5,791 bases of DNA, taken from positions 1 through 5,791 of the forward strand of contig JADNEJ010000299.1 of NCBI GenBank assembly GCA_016292295.1, in the 5' to 3' direction. Within the stretch, counting starts at the first letter, position 1; each line of letters starts with the position of its first letter. Made by a program: the position numbers and the translations under genes. The DNA comes from Candidatus Thiodictyon intracellulare (GTDB lineage: Bacteria; Pseudomonadota; Gammaproteobacteria; Chromatiales; Chromatiaceae). A model generated the notes under the pieces. The model searched no databases, was not told where the DNA came from, and was given only the letters and a program-made list of their open reading frames with translations. Shown here one piece after another: positions 1 to 5,735 of the stretch.

Positions 1-102
1 GTCGATCCCGAGCGCATGCTGGTCGTGGTTCCGAAGGTCGTGCAGGCGGTCAACGGCTTGAGTTTGGCGGCCGGCAGTGCCGGTAACCCTCCTCCAGGAT
101 AA
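1..102 (+). CDS. C-terminal fragment of an unrecognised gene, cut by the left window edge
   Basis: Frame 1 is open from the first base to a TAA at 100-102, giving 33 residues that begin VDPERMLVVVPKVVQAVNGL and end in a Gly/Pro-rich tail (AGSAGNPPPG). The first ~27 codons mostly end in G or C, as in the real genes of this window, which supports this frame. The last seven codons lose that bias, as is common at a poorly conserved C-terminus. The segment looks like a short strand or helix followed by a flexible tail. I recognise no family from so little sequence. The TAA lies 15 bp before the -35-like box of the next unit, so the gene is probably not co-transcribed with the ATPase remnant. The fragment could be non-coding chance. 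Confidence 0.4.
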   Translation, partial: VDPERMLVVVPKVVQAVNGLSLAAGSAGNPPPG

Positions 103-117
103 TCTAAAAGTGTATGG

Positions 118-146
118 CTGGCAAAGTATTTCTCTGAACCTATAGT
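118..146 (+). promoter_or_regulatory. Candidate sigma70-type promoter ahead of the ATPase remnant
   Basis: CTGGCA (118-123, 4 of 6 matches to TTGACA) is followed by a 17-bp spacer and TATAGT (141-146, 5 of 6 matches to TATAAT). The boxes sit in a locally AT-rich stretch (about 98-150) between GC-rich flanks. The expected transcript start near 153 would leave a leader of ~65 nt before the ATG at 218. Assignment rests on box matches and position only. Confidence 0.45.
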
Positions 147-203
147 TTGTTACGTGGCCTGACATCCGTAGCGGCGACCCGCCGCACGGCAGTCCGCGTC
201 CCC

Positions 204-220
204 GGGAGGAGTGAACCATG
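204..220 (+). promoter_or_regulatory. Strong Shine-Dalgarno and ATG of the ATPase remnant
   Basis: GGGAGGA at 204-210 lies 7 nt before ATG 218-220, an almost ideal ribosome binding site. It marks 218 as the ancestral start rather than the TTG at 147 from which the long open frame can be read. The frame set by this ATG is not the frame that carries ATPase homology from about 290 onward, so initiation here would not yield the ATPase sequence. Confidence 0.55.
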
Positions 221-2696
221 CAGTTGCATTGCAGTTGCATTCGATGTTCGCCCGGCGCGCCCCGCGGCGCGGGCGCCCGCCGGGCCGCGCGTCCAGGACC
301 CGCACGCCTTGTCGGCCGCGCAGATCGTGGCGGCGCTGTACGGTTCGCCCGCGGGTCTCTCCACCGCCGAGGCCGCGGCGCAGCTTCAGGCAAGCGACCC
401 CAATCGGCTCCCGGCCGCGCCGCAGGAGGGCAAGATGCTCGTGCTGCACGCCCATTGCCGCCGCGACGGCCGCTGGGTAGAGATCGACGCGGCCGACCTG
501 ATACCGGGGGACCAGGTGCGGCTGCGCGCCGGCGATCAGCTCCCGGCCGATCTGCGCCTGCGTGAGGCGGCGAATTTACGCATCGACGAGTCGGCGCTCA
601 CCGACGAGTCCATACCGGCCGACAAGGGCACCGCGGCGGTCGATCGGGCGGCGGGGCTCGGCGACCTGCTCGGCATGGCCTACTCCGGCACCCTGGTCGC
701 CGCCGGCCCCGGCCTGGGGGTGGTCACGGGCACCGGACCGACCACCGAGTTGGGCCGCATCAACCGGATGATCGCGGACGTCGAGACGCTGGCCACGCCG
801 CTCACCCGACAGATAGCCGCCTTCGGGCGGGTGACCTCCTTCGTCATCCTCGCCATGGCGGTGGGGATGTTCCTGATCGACTGGCTGCTCCACGACTTCC
901 CCGTCGGCGAACTGGTGATGGCGGCGATCGGCTTCGCGGTGGCAGCCATCCCGGATGACCTGCCGGCGGTCCTGACCATCACCCTCGCGCTCGGCGTGCA
1001 GCAGATGGCACGGCGCAATGTCATCATCCGCCGCCTCCCGGCGGTGGAGACCTTGGGCGCGGTGACGGTCATCTGCACCGACAAGACCGGCACCCTCACC
1101 CGCAATGAGATGACGGTGCGGCACCTGGTCACTGGCGTTGGCCGCTACAACGTGACGGGGATCGGCTATGCCCCGCAGGGTCATGTCGAGCGCGACGGGC
1201 AGCGCGTCGAACTGGCTCAGGCCGCGGATCTCGCGGCCCTGGTCGAGGTCCTGGCCCGCTGCAACGACGCCGAGATCGCCCTGGAGGACGGCCACTGGAT
1301 GGTCATCGGCGAACCGACCGAGGGCGCGCTGCGCACCCTGGCATGCAAGCTCGGTTTCGAGCGCGGCACGGCGGCGCGCCTGGCGGTCATCTTCTTCGAC
1401 TCGCGACACAAGTCCATGGTCACGCTCCAGCAGGTACCGGACGCCGGGCTGCAGGTCCTGCTCAAGTGCGCGCCCGGCCCGCTGCTGGAGCGCTGTGCCC
1501 TGCAATGTACCGCAGAGGGCGGCAGCGAGCCGCTCGATCACGCCTTCTGGGTGGCGCAGATCGACGCTCTGAGCGCCCAGGGGCTACGAGTACTGGCCGC
1601 CGCCGCGGGCCGGGCCGCCGCCGACCAGGTCGCGCTGACACTCGCGGACCTCGAGCAGGGCCTGCGCTTCCTGGGCCTGGTCGGCATCGGCGACCAGGAC
1701 CCAGTTGGAGGCCGCGAGCGACGCGCAACTGCGCCGCATCGTCCAGCACTACGACTGCTTCGCACGCACCAGCCCGGAGCACAAGCTGCGCCTGGTCCAG
1801 GCGCTCCAGGCCAACGGCGAGGTCGTCGCCATGACCGGCGACGGGGTCAACGACGCCCCGGCGCTCAAGCGCGCCGACGTGGGCGTAGCCATGGGCATCA
1901 AGGGGACCGAGGCGACCAAGGAGGCGGCGGCCATCGTGCTGGCCGATGACAATTTCGCCTCCATCGAGCGCGCGGTCGAACAGGGCCGCGCCATCTACGA
2001 CAACCTCCAGAAGTCGATCCTGTTCCTGCTGCCGACCAACGGCGCCCAGGCCCTGGTCCTCTTGGTCGCGGTGGTCTTCTGCTTTGCCCTGCCGCTCACG
2101 CCGGTGCAGATCCTCTGGGTCACCATGGTGGTCACGCTCGCGCTCACGCTCGCGCTCGCCTTCGAGCCCGCGGAGCTCGGGGTCATGCAGCGCCCCCTGC
2201 GCCGACCCGCGGCGCCCATCCTCGACGGCTGGTTCGTCTGGCGCATCGCGCTCGTCTCGGTGCTGATCGGCGCGGCCACCATCGCCGTCTTCCTTATATG
2301 AGCAGGGCCCAGACCATGGCGGTCAACACCCTAGCGCTGGGGCAGGTGTTTTTCCTCTTCAACTGTCGCTTCCTCTATGCATCGAGCACGCCCCTGAGGC
2401 GCTGGTTCACCAACCCGGCGGCTTAGATCGCCATCGCCGTGCTTATGCTGCTGCAACTGCTGTTCGTCTATGCGCTCTTCATGAACCATTGGTTCAACAC
2501 CACCGCCGTGACGCTGCATGACTGGCTGCTGTCGACGGGCGTGAGGGTTGCGATCTTCCTGGTGGTCGAGGGCGAGAAGGCGGTGCTGCGTTGGGTGCGC
2601 GGCAAATCAAGGCAACTTGAACGCCGGAAGGCGGGTCGGCGGCAGCGCTTCGCGCCACACATCCGGCGCACCCCGGGGCAATTTTTGTTATATTAA
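218..2696 (+). pseudogene. Decayed P2-type cation-transporting ATPase (MgtA/PacL-like, COG0474 type)
   Basis: Homology runs through three frames. Frame 0 (about 290-1700) holds the N-terminal cation-ATPase domain (DPHALSAAQIVAALYG, from 297), the A domain, M3-M4 and the phosphorylation motif DKTGTLT (from 1080). Frame 1 (1702-2301) holds FARTSPEHK, GDGVNDAPALK (from 1837) and M5-M6. Frame 0 again (2298-2696) holds the C-terminal helices. Intact relatives are ion pumps of roughly 900 residues. Lesions: no M1-M2 (RLPAAP runs straight into QEGK near 420); a second loss after QEGK; loss of the DPPR and TGD part of the P domain near 1690; a frame change at 1700-1705; a frame change near 2295 leaving the scrap YEQG in the third frame; a short loss near 2306; and TAG at 2424-2426 where relatives have Trp. 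Core motifs are changed too: TGES is TDES (600-611), PEGLP is PDDLP (951-965) and KGAPE is KCAPG (from 1464). It cannot make a working pump. The ion specificity is not readable. The exact end is uncertain because similarity fades near 2620. Confidence 0.92.
220..241 (+). repeat. 11-bp perfect tandem duplication just after the start codon
   Basis: GCAGTTGCATT occurs twice back to back (220-230 and 231-241), beginning on the last base of the ATG. Eleven is not a multiple of three, so gaining or losing a copy changes the frame. Removing one copy alone does not bring the ATG into the homologous frame, so at least one further indel lies between 242 and about 290. It is probably a slippage duplication in a gene no longer under selection. 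Confidence 0.7.
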
Positions 2697-2720
2697 ATTA
2701 TTGTTTCTGAATACATTATC
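2679..2720 (+). promoter_or_regulatory. AT-rich island, possible promoter region of the small secreted-protein gene
   Basis: This ~40-bp stretch is strongly AT-rich between GC-rich flanks and lies just upstream of the signal-peptide reading frame at 2754. It contains TATATT (2689-2694, 5 of 6 to TATAAT) and TTGTTA (2685-2690), but no pair of boxes has good 16-18 bp spacing, so I cannot place a promoter exactly. It overlaps the last codons of the ATPase remnant, which suggests those codons are not a real C-terminus. Confidence 0.3.
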
Positions 2721-2753
2721 TCTCCTTCGATCGATCAGCCCACGAGGTGCACA

Positions 2754-3057
2754 GTGAGCCCTAAGAACCTGAAATTCGCCGCCATCGGTCCCCTGCTGCT
2801 GGCGCTCGACCTCGGCGCCGCCGCGGCCGCTACCGAGGAGATCGTCACCACTCAGGGGATCGATGTGGACGTCCACCAGGTCATCGAGCCGGGCCCGCAA
2901 GGGCCGTGGGGTCGGGCATCGGCGAGGACGTCCAGGACTTCAGTGACGGGACCACCAACGATGGCGGCTTGCCGGAGCGGTCACGGTCAACCCGCACGAA
3001 GCGGCTATCCGGGGCGAGAAGAACCTGGGACCAAACGCCCCCGGCTACATCCCCTGA
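2754..3057 (+). pseudogene. Small secreted-looking protein, reading frame broken twice
   Basis: GTG at 2754 follows GAGG (2744-2747) by 6 nt and opens a signal-peptide-like start: Lys4 and Lys7, then a hydrophobic run ending in AAAAAT, with cleavage likely near residue 26. Asp19 and Pro13 inside the hydrophobic run are unusual. Frame 0 continues as TEEIVTTQGIDVDVHQVIEP to about 2900. Frame 2 then reads GSGIGEDVQDFSDGTTNDGG (about 2909-2968). Frame 1 then reads VTVNPHEAAIRGEKNLGPNA and ends GYIP at TGA 3055-3057. Both shifts fit the loss of one base each; restored, the product is about 101 residues. Evidence for one ancestral gene is that each segment reads as sensible protein only in its own frame, and that the shifts sit at G-rich runs. 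I do not recognise the family. Alternatives are two sequencing indels in an intact gene, or a shorter real product from 2754 alone, which stays open to 3125 but turns Arg/Ser-rich. Confidence 0.5.
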
Positions 3058-3117
3058 GTGCCCGGGACTCTGCTCCCGGCACTGCGGCCGGGGGCGGTCT
3101 CGCCATTTGCCGGGCAC
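3058..3117 (+). terminator. Nested inverted repeats directly after the small broken gene
   Basis: GTGCCCGG (3058-3065) begins on the base after the TGA and pairs perfectly with CCGGGCAC (3110-3117). Inside it, GCTCCCGGC (3072-3080) pairs with GCCGGGGGC (3087-3095) as 9 pairs including one T-G wobble, with a 6-nt loop. No T-run follows, so this is at best a Rho-assisted or imperfect terminator. It could equally be a leader structure for alaA, whose start is 95 bp downstream. Confidence 0.35.
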
Positions 3118-3212
3118 GGGCCTGATCGGGTACCTTGGCCGGCTTGTCACGCGCCCAGGGGACGGTCCGCAGGGCCGCGTCCCGCGCTCCCACCCACTGG
3201 AAGTAACCTGCC

Positions 3213-4439
3213 ATGCAGCCCGTCCTCAAATCCGCCAAACTGGCCAATGTCTGCTACGACATCCGCGGCCCGGTGATGGCCCGCGCCTATCAGATGGAGG
3301 AGGAAGGCCACCACATCATCAAGCTCAACATCGGCAACCCGGCCGTCTTCGGCTTCGAGGCGCCGGACGAGATCGTGCGCGATGTAATCCACAACCTGCC
3401 CAATGCCTCAGGTTATATCGAGTCCAAGGGGCTCTTCGCCGCCCGCAAGGCGATCATGCACTACACTCAGGAGAAGCAGATCGCCGCGGTTCAGGTGGGG
3501 GATATCTACATCGGCAACGGGGTCTCGGAGCTAATCGTGATGACCATGGGGGCCTTGCTCGACAGCGGCGACGAGGTGCTGGTGCCGGCACCCGACTATC
3601 CGCTGTGGACCGCGGCCGTCTCGCTCGCCGGCGGCACCCCCTGCCACTATCTCTGTGACGAGGGGGCGGGCTGGCTGCCGGATCTGAACGACATCCGCGC
3701 CAAGATCACCTCGTCCACCCGCGCCATCGTCATCATCAACCCCAACAATCCCACCGGCGCGCTCTACCCGGCGGGCCTGCTGCTGGAGATCGTGGAGATC
3801 GCCCGCACGCATCAGTTGATCGTCTACGCCGACGAGATCTACGATAAGGTGCTCTACGACGGCGCCACCCATACCTCCATCGCGTCACTCGCCGAAGACG
3901 TGCTGTTCGTGACCTTCAACGGCCTGTCCAAGAACTACCGCGCCTGCGGCTACCGCGCTGGCTGGGCGATCGTGTCCGGGGAGAAGCGCCAGGCCCGCGA
4001 CTATATCGAAGGGCTGGACATCCTCGCCTCCATGCGCCTGTGCGCCAACGTACCGGCCCAATACGCCATCCAGACGGCGCTGGGCGGTTATCAGAGCATC
4101 GACGACCTGGTCGCCCCCCATGGGCGCCTGTGCAAGCAGCGCGACCTGGCACACGAAATCCTGACCGCCATCCCCGGCGTAACCTGCCACAAGCCTCAGG
4201 CGGCGCTTTACCTGTTCCCACGACTGGACCCCAAGGTCTACCCCATCGTCAATGACCAGCACTTCATCCTGGACCTGCTGTTGGAGGCCAAGGTGCTACT
4301 GGTGCAGGGCAGCGGCTTCAACTGGCCCCATCCGGACCACATGCGCGTCGTCTTCCTGCCCAATACCGACGACCTGGAGGAGGCCATGGGGCGGATCGGC
4401 CGCTTCCTGGAGGGTTACCGCAAGCGGCATGGGGGCTAA
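3213..4439 (+). CDS. alaA: Glutamate-pyruvate aminotransferase AlaA
   Basis: A cytoplasmic PLP enzyme of fold type I that moves the amino group of glutamate to pyruvate, making alanine and 2-oxoglutarate. The 408 residues align end to end, from memory, with E. coli AlaA (about 405 residues), starting with KLANVCYDIRGPV near the N-terminus, which supports ATG 3213. GGAAG (3199-3203) lies 9 nt upstream. Visible active-site residues: Tyr129 in PAPDYPLW, Asn179 in INPNNPTGA, Asp207 and Tyr210 in YADEIYDKV, the Schiff-base Lys240 in GLSKNYR, phosphate-binding Arg248, and Arg378 (HMRVVFLP) for the substrate carboxylate. The region YIEGLDILASMRLCANVPAQ is typical of AlaA and separates it from general aspartate aminotransferases. 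No frameshift or missing motif is seen. It stands alone between a decayed gene and a hairpin, so it is probably monocistronic. No promoter could be placed with confidence in 3118-3198. The exact amino-donor range is inferred from the family. Confidence 0.95.
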   Translation: MQPVLKSAKLANVCYDIRGPVMARAYQMEEEGHHIIKLNIGNPAVFGFEAPDEIVRDVIHNLPNASGYIESKGLFAARKAIMHYTQEKQIAAVQVGDIYIGNGVSELIVMTMGALLDSGDEVLVPAPDYPLWTAAVSLAGGTPCHYLCDEGAGWLPDLNDIRAKITSSTRAIVIINPNNPTGALYPAGLLLEIVEIARTHQLIVYADEIYDKVLYDGATHTSIASLAEDVLFVTFNGLSKNYRACGYRAGWAIVSGEKRQARDYIEGLDILASMRLCANVPAQYAIQTALGGYQSIDDLVAPHGRLCKQRDLAHEILTAIPGVTCHKPQAALYLFPRLDPKVYPIVNDQHFILDLLLEAKVLLVQGSGFNWPHPDHMRVVFLPNTDDLEEAMGRIGRFLEGYRKRHGG

Positions 4440-4443
4440 AGGA

Positions 4444-4464
4444 GCGGGGGCGTCCCGCCCCCGC
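4444..4464 (+). terminator. GC-rich hairpin 4 bp after alaA
   Basis: GCGGGGGCG (4444-4452) and CGCCCCCGC (4456-4464) form a perfect 9-bp stem with a TCC loop, starting just after the alaA TAA (4437-4439). It is very stable, but GGGCCCCG rather than a T-run follows. It may act as a terminator, a transcript-end stabiliser, or both. Confidence 0.55.
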
Positions 4465-4647
4465 GGGCCCCGAAGCCGCCTTCCGGTTTATGCAACAAGG
4501 TGCCTGGGTCGAACCAACGCAACGACACGCGACGCTGGAAGGTCCCGGGCGCGCATCCCGCTTAAGCGTCGGCCTCCAGTGGGCGCCGCAACTGCAGGTC
4601 GCGGCTTCAGCCAGCCGGCTGGTGCGCCGCGTTTGCGCCAAATGCGG
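4465..4647. other. Gene-free spacer with dyad symmetries
   Basis: No reading frame here has convincing coding character or a ribosome binding site. Structures seen are a perfect 12-bp palindrome CCAGCCGGCTGG (4611-4622), flanked by imperfectly spaced GCGGC (4601-4605) and GCCGC (4626-4630), and a 7-bp inverted pair CGACGCT (4530-4536) / AGCGTCG (4565-4571). Such dyads could be protein-binding sites or part of terminators. Nothing ties them to a known regulator. Confidence 0.4.
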
Positions 4648-4676
4648 GTGAAAGAGATTTCAGAAATTTCTATAAT
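4648..4676 (+). promoter_or_regulatory. Near-consensus sigma70-type promoter pointing toward the antisense strand of tRNA-Ser
   Basis: GTGAAA (4648-4653, 4 of 6 to TTGACA) is followed by exactly 17 bp and a perfect TATAAT (4671-4676). The transcript would start near 4683 and run rightward across the complement of the tRNA-Ser gene, then on toward yccA 315 bp away. No sense gene lies immediately downstream. The AT-rich local composition makes a chance TATAAT more likely. Confidence 0.4.
4653..4671. repeat. Tandem 9-mer AGARATTTC and overlapping palindrome
   Basis: AGAGATTTC (4653-4661) is followed at once by AGAAATTTC (4662-4670), differing in one base. The second copy plus the next T makes a perfect 10-bp palindrome, AGAAATTTCT (4662-4671). 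It fills the spacer of the candidate promoter. Read on the minus strand it also gives a weak AT hairpin (AGAAATTT, CTG loop, AAATCTCT) ending in TTTC, 21 nt beyond the tRNA-Ser body, so it could be that tRNA's weak terminator. Confidence 0.45.
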
Positions 4677-4691
4677 TTGTTGATCTATTGA

Positions 4692-4776
4692 TGGAGAGGG
4701 AGGGATTCGAACCCCCGGAGGATTGCTCCTCAACGGTTTTCAAGACCGCCGCTTTAAGCCGCTCAGCCACCTCTCC
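4692..4776 (-). tRNA. tRNA-Ser(UGA)
   Basis: A complete class II cloverleaf on the minus strand. The acceptor stem is GGAGAGG (4776-4770) with CCTCTCC (4699-4693). The D arm is at 4767-4751. The anticodon stem GCGGT/ACCGT encloses loop CTTGAAA, with anticodon TGA at 4742-4740. A long variable arm, GAGGA-GCAA-TCCTC, is diagnostic of Ser in this context. The T stem GGGGG/CCCTC with loop TTCGAAT is at 4716-4700, with one G-T pair. It reads UCN serine codons, chiefly UCA. The discriminator is A (4692) where bacterial tRNA-Ser normally has G, and the next three bases read TCA (4691-4689) rather than the CCA usually encoded in gammaproteobacteria. Maturation would then need the CCA-adding enzyme. 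No clear promoter was found upstream on the minus strand (4777-4850). Confidence 0.95.
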
Positions 4777-4872
4777 GGACGCGACTTGGAAACCTCACCC
4801 CTTGTACCTGCGGCGATGAGCCCAACGTGCCAGGCTACCAGGATAACCGAATCCGTGCTCACACCCAAGGCT

Positions 4873-4900
4873 TTGCCTGGGGCTTGGCGTCCGGTATCCT
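4873..4900 (+). promoter_or_regulatory. Possible yccA promoter
   Basis: TTGCCT (4873-4878, 4 of 6) and TATCCT (4895-4900, 4 of 6) are 16 bp apart. They lie ~100 bp before the yccA start in the gene-free stretch 4777-4982, which is otherwise featureless. It is the best pair I found there, but both boxes are weak. Confidence 0.25.
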
Positions 4901-4997
4901 TAGCGGAACTCGGCTTTTGTCCCCGGGTCTGGCGAGTCGCCCACCGCGGCGGCCACACCGGCTTCACATCCAAACCTCAACCAGGAGCAAGACCACT

Positions 4998-5666
4998 ATG
5001 GCCAACCTCGACTACACCCTGCTGCGCGGCGCCCCGGAGGCGATCGCGGCCAACAAGGTTCTCAAGAACACCTACCTGCTGCTCGCGGCTACCCTGGCCT
5101 TCAGCGCCCTGACCGCCATGCTGTCCATGGCCCTGCACATGCCGCCGATGGCCTACATGGGGGCCGTGATCATCTCCATGGTGCTCGGGATCTTCGTGCT
5201 GCCCAGGACGGCCAACTCGTCCGCTGGCATCGGCGTCATCTTCCTGATCACCGGCCTGCTGGGGTTCGGACTGGGGGCGATCTTAAGCATCTACCTGGCG
5301 CTACCCCACGGACCAGAGACCGTCGCCACAGCCTTCGGCGGCACGGCGCTGATCTTCCTGGGGCTCTCAGGCTATGCCCTGACCACCAAGCGTGACTTCA
5401 GCTTCCTGGGCGGCTTCGTGTTCGCCGGCATGATGGTGCTGCTGATTGCGATGCTCGCCAACCTCTTCTTCGCCATCCCCGCTCTGTCGCTGGCCATCTC
5501 CGCCGCCATGATCCTGCTGATGAGCGCACTGATCCTGTGGGACACCAGCCGCCTCGCCCGCGGCGAGGAGACCAACTACATCATAGCGACCTACAGCATC
5601 TATCTCAGTATTTTCAACTTGTTCATCAGCTTGTTGCAGTTGCTGGGGATCATGGGTGACGATTAG
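4998..5666 (+). CDS. yccA: YccA-like Bax inhibitor-1 family membrane protein
   Basis: 222 residues, close to the ~219 of E. coli YccA, an inner-membrane protein that binds the FtsH protease and slows its action on membrane substrates. ATG 4998 is chosen because AGGAG (4983-4987) lies 10 nt upstream and the N-terminus (NKVLKNTYLLLAATLAFSALTA) matches the family; the longer upstream frame has no similarity. About seven hydrophobic helices are visible, roughly at 24-46, 50-70, 75-98, 105-127, 135-155, 160-181 and 197-219. Family signatures are GGTALIFLGLSGYALTT, DFSFLGG and GEETNYI (E191). In the acidic pair described for the Bacillus homologue YetJ, the first position is kept (Asp182 in LWDTSRL), while the second appears to be Ser204 (YLSIFN), as in E. 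coli YccA. FtsH modulation here is inferred from the E. coli homologue. I recall yccA beside tRNA-Ser from pseudomonads, from memory only. It stands as a single unit with its own downstream hairpin. Confidence 0.92.
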   Translation: MANLDYTLLRGAPEAIAANKVLKNTYLLLAATLAFSALTAMLSMALHMPPMAYMGAVIISMVLGIFVLPRTANSSAGIGVIFLITGLLGFGLGAILSIYLALPHGPETVATAFGGTALIFLGLSGYALTTKRDFSFLGGFVFAGMMVLLIAMLANLFFAIPALSLAISAAMILLMSALILWDTSRLARGEETNYIIATYSIYLSIFNLFISLLQLLGIMGDD

Positions 5667-5687
5667 TCGGCCGGGATCGCAACGGAC

Positions 5688-5724
5688 GCTGACGGACCCC
5701 GGCGCACTGTCGGCGTCCGTCAGC
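5688..5724 (+). terminator. Hairpin downstream of yccA
   Basis: GCTGACGGAC (5688-5697) pairs perfectly over 10 bp with GTCCGTCAGC (5715-5724), with a 17-nt loop that can add a short CCG/CGG stem. It lies 21 bp after the yccA stop (TAG 5664-5666). The following bases, TGCATCATAGG, contain no T-run, so intrinsic termination is uncertain. Confidence 0.5.
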
Positions 5725-5735
5725 TGCATCATAGG

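Noticed and set aside
147..217. TTG at 147 as the start of a 600-residue ATPase protein
   Set aside because: There is no good ribosome site before it, the residues to about 290 have no family similarity, and the strong Shine-Dalgarno points to ATG 218. The open frame is a by-product of indels.
576..1541. 321-codon open frame on the minus strand
   Set aside because: It is the mirror of the ATPase coding strand in GC-rich DNA. Its composition is rich in Arg, Gly and Asp, with no recognisable domain.
2906..3658. 250-codon plus-strand frame overlapping the start of alaA
   Set aside because: From about 2970 it is Arg/Pro/Gly-rich shadow sequence running through intact alaA in another frame. Only its first ~22 codons fit the broken small gene.
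3885..4262. Minus-strand frames inside alaA
   Set aside because: The plus strand carries an end-to-end AlaA with all catalytic residues. The antisense frames are composition artefacts.
4252..4683. 143-codon plus-strand frame crossing the end of alaA
   Set aside because: Its first part is a shadow of alaA. The rest crosses the terminator-like hairpin and has no ribosome site or domain.
4815..4827. Sigma54-like element TGGCACG...GGGC on the minus strand upstream of tRNA-Ser
   Set aside because: TGGCACG matches the -24 half, but the GC of the -12 half is 2 bp too close, so it does not fit the strict spacing.
4827..4997. 57-codon N-terminal extension of yccA
   Set aside because: It has no family similarity and lacks the codon bias of the gene. 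AGGAG upstream of ATG 4998 and the family length support the shorter start.
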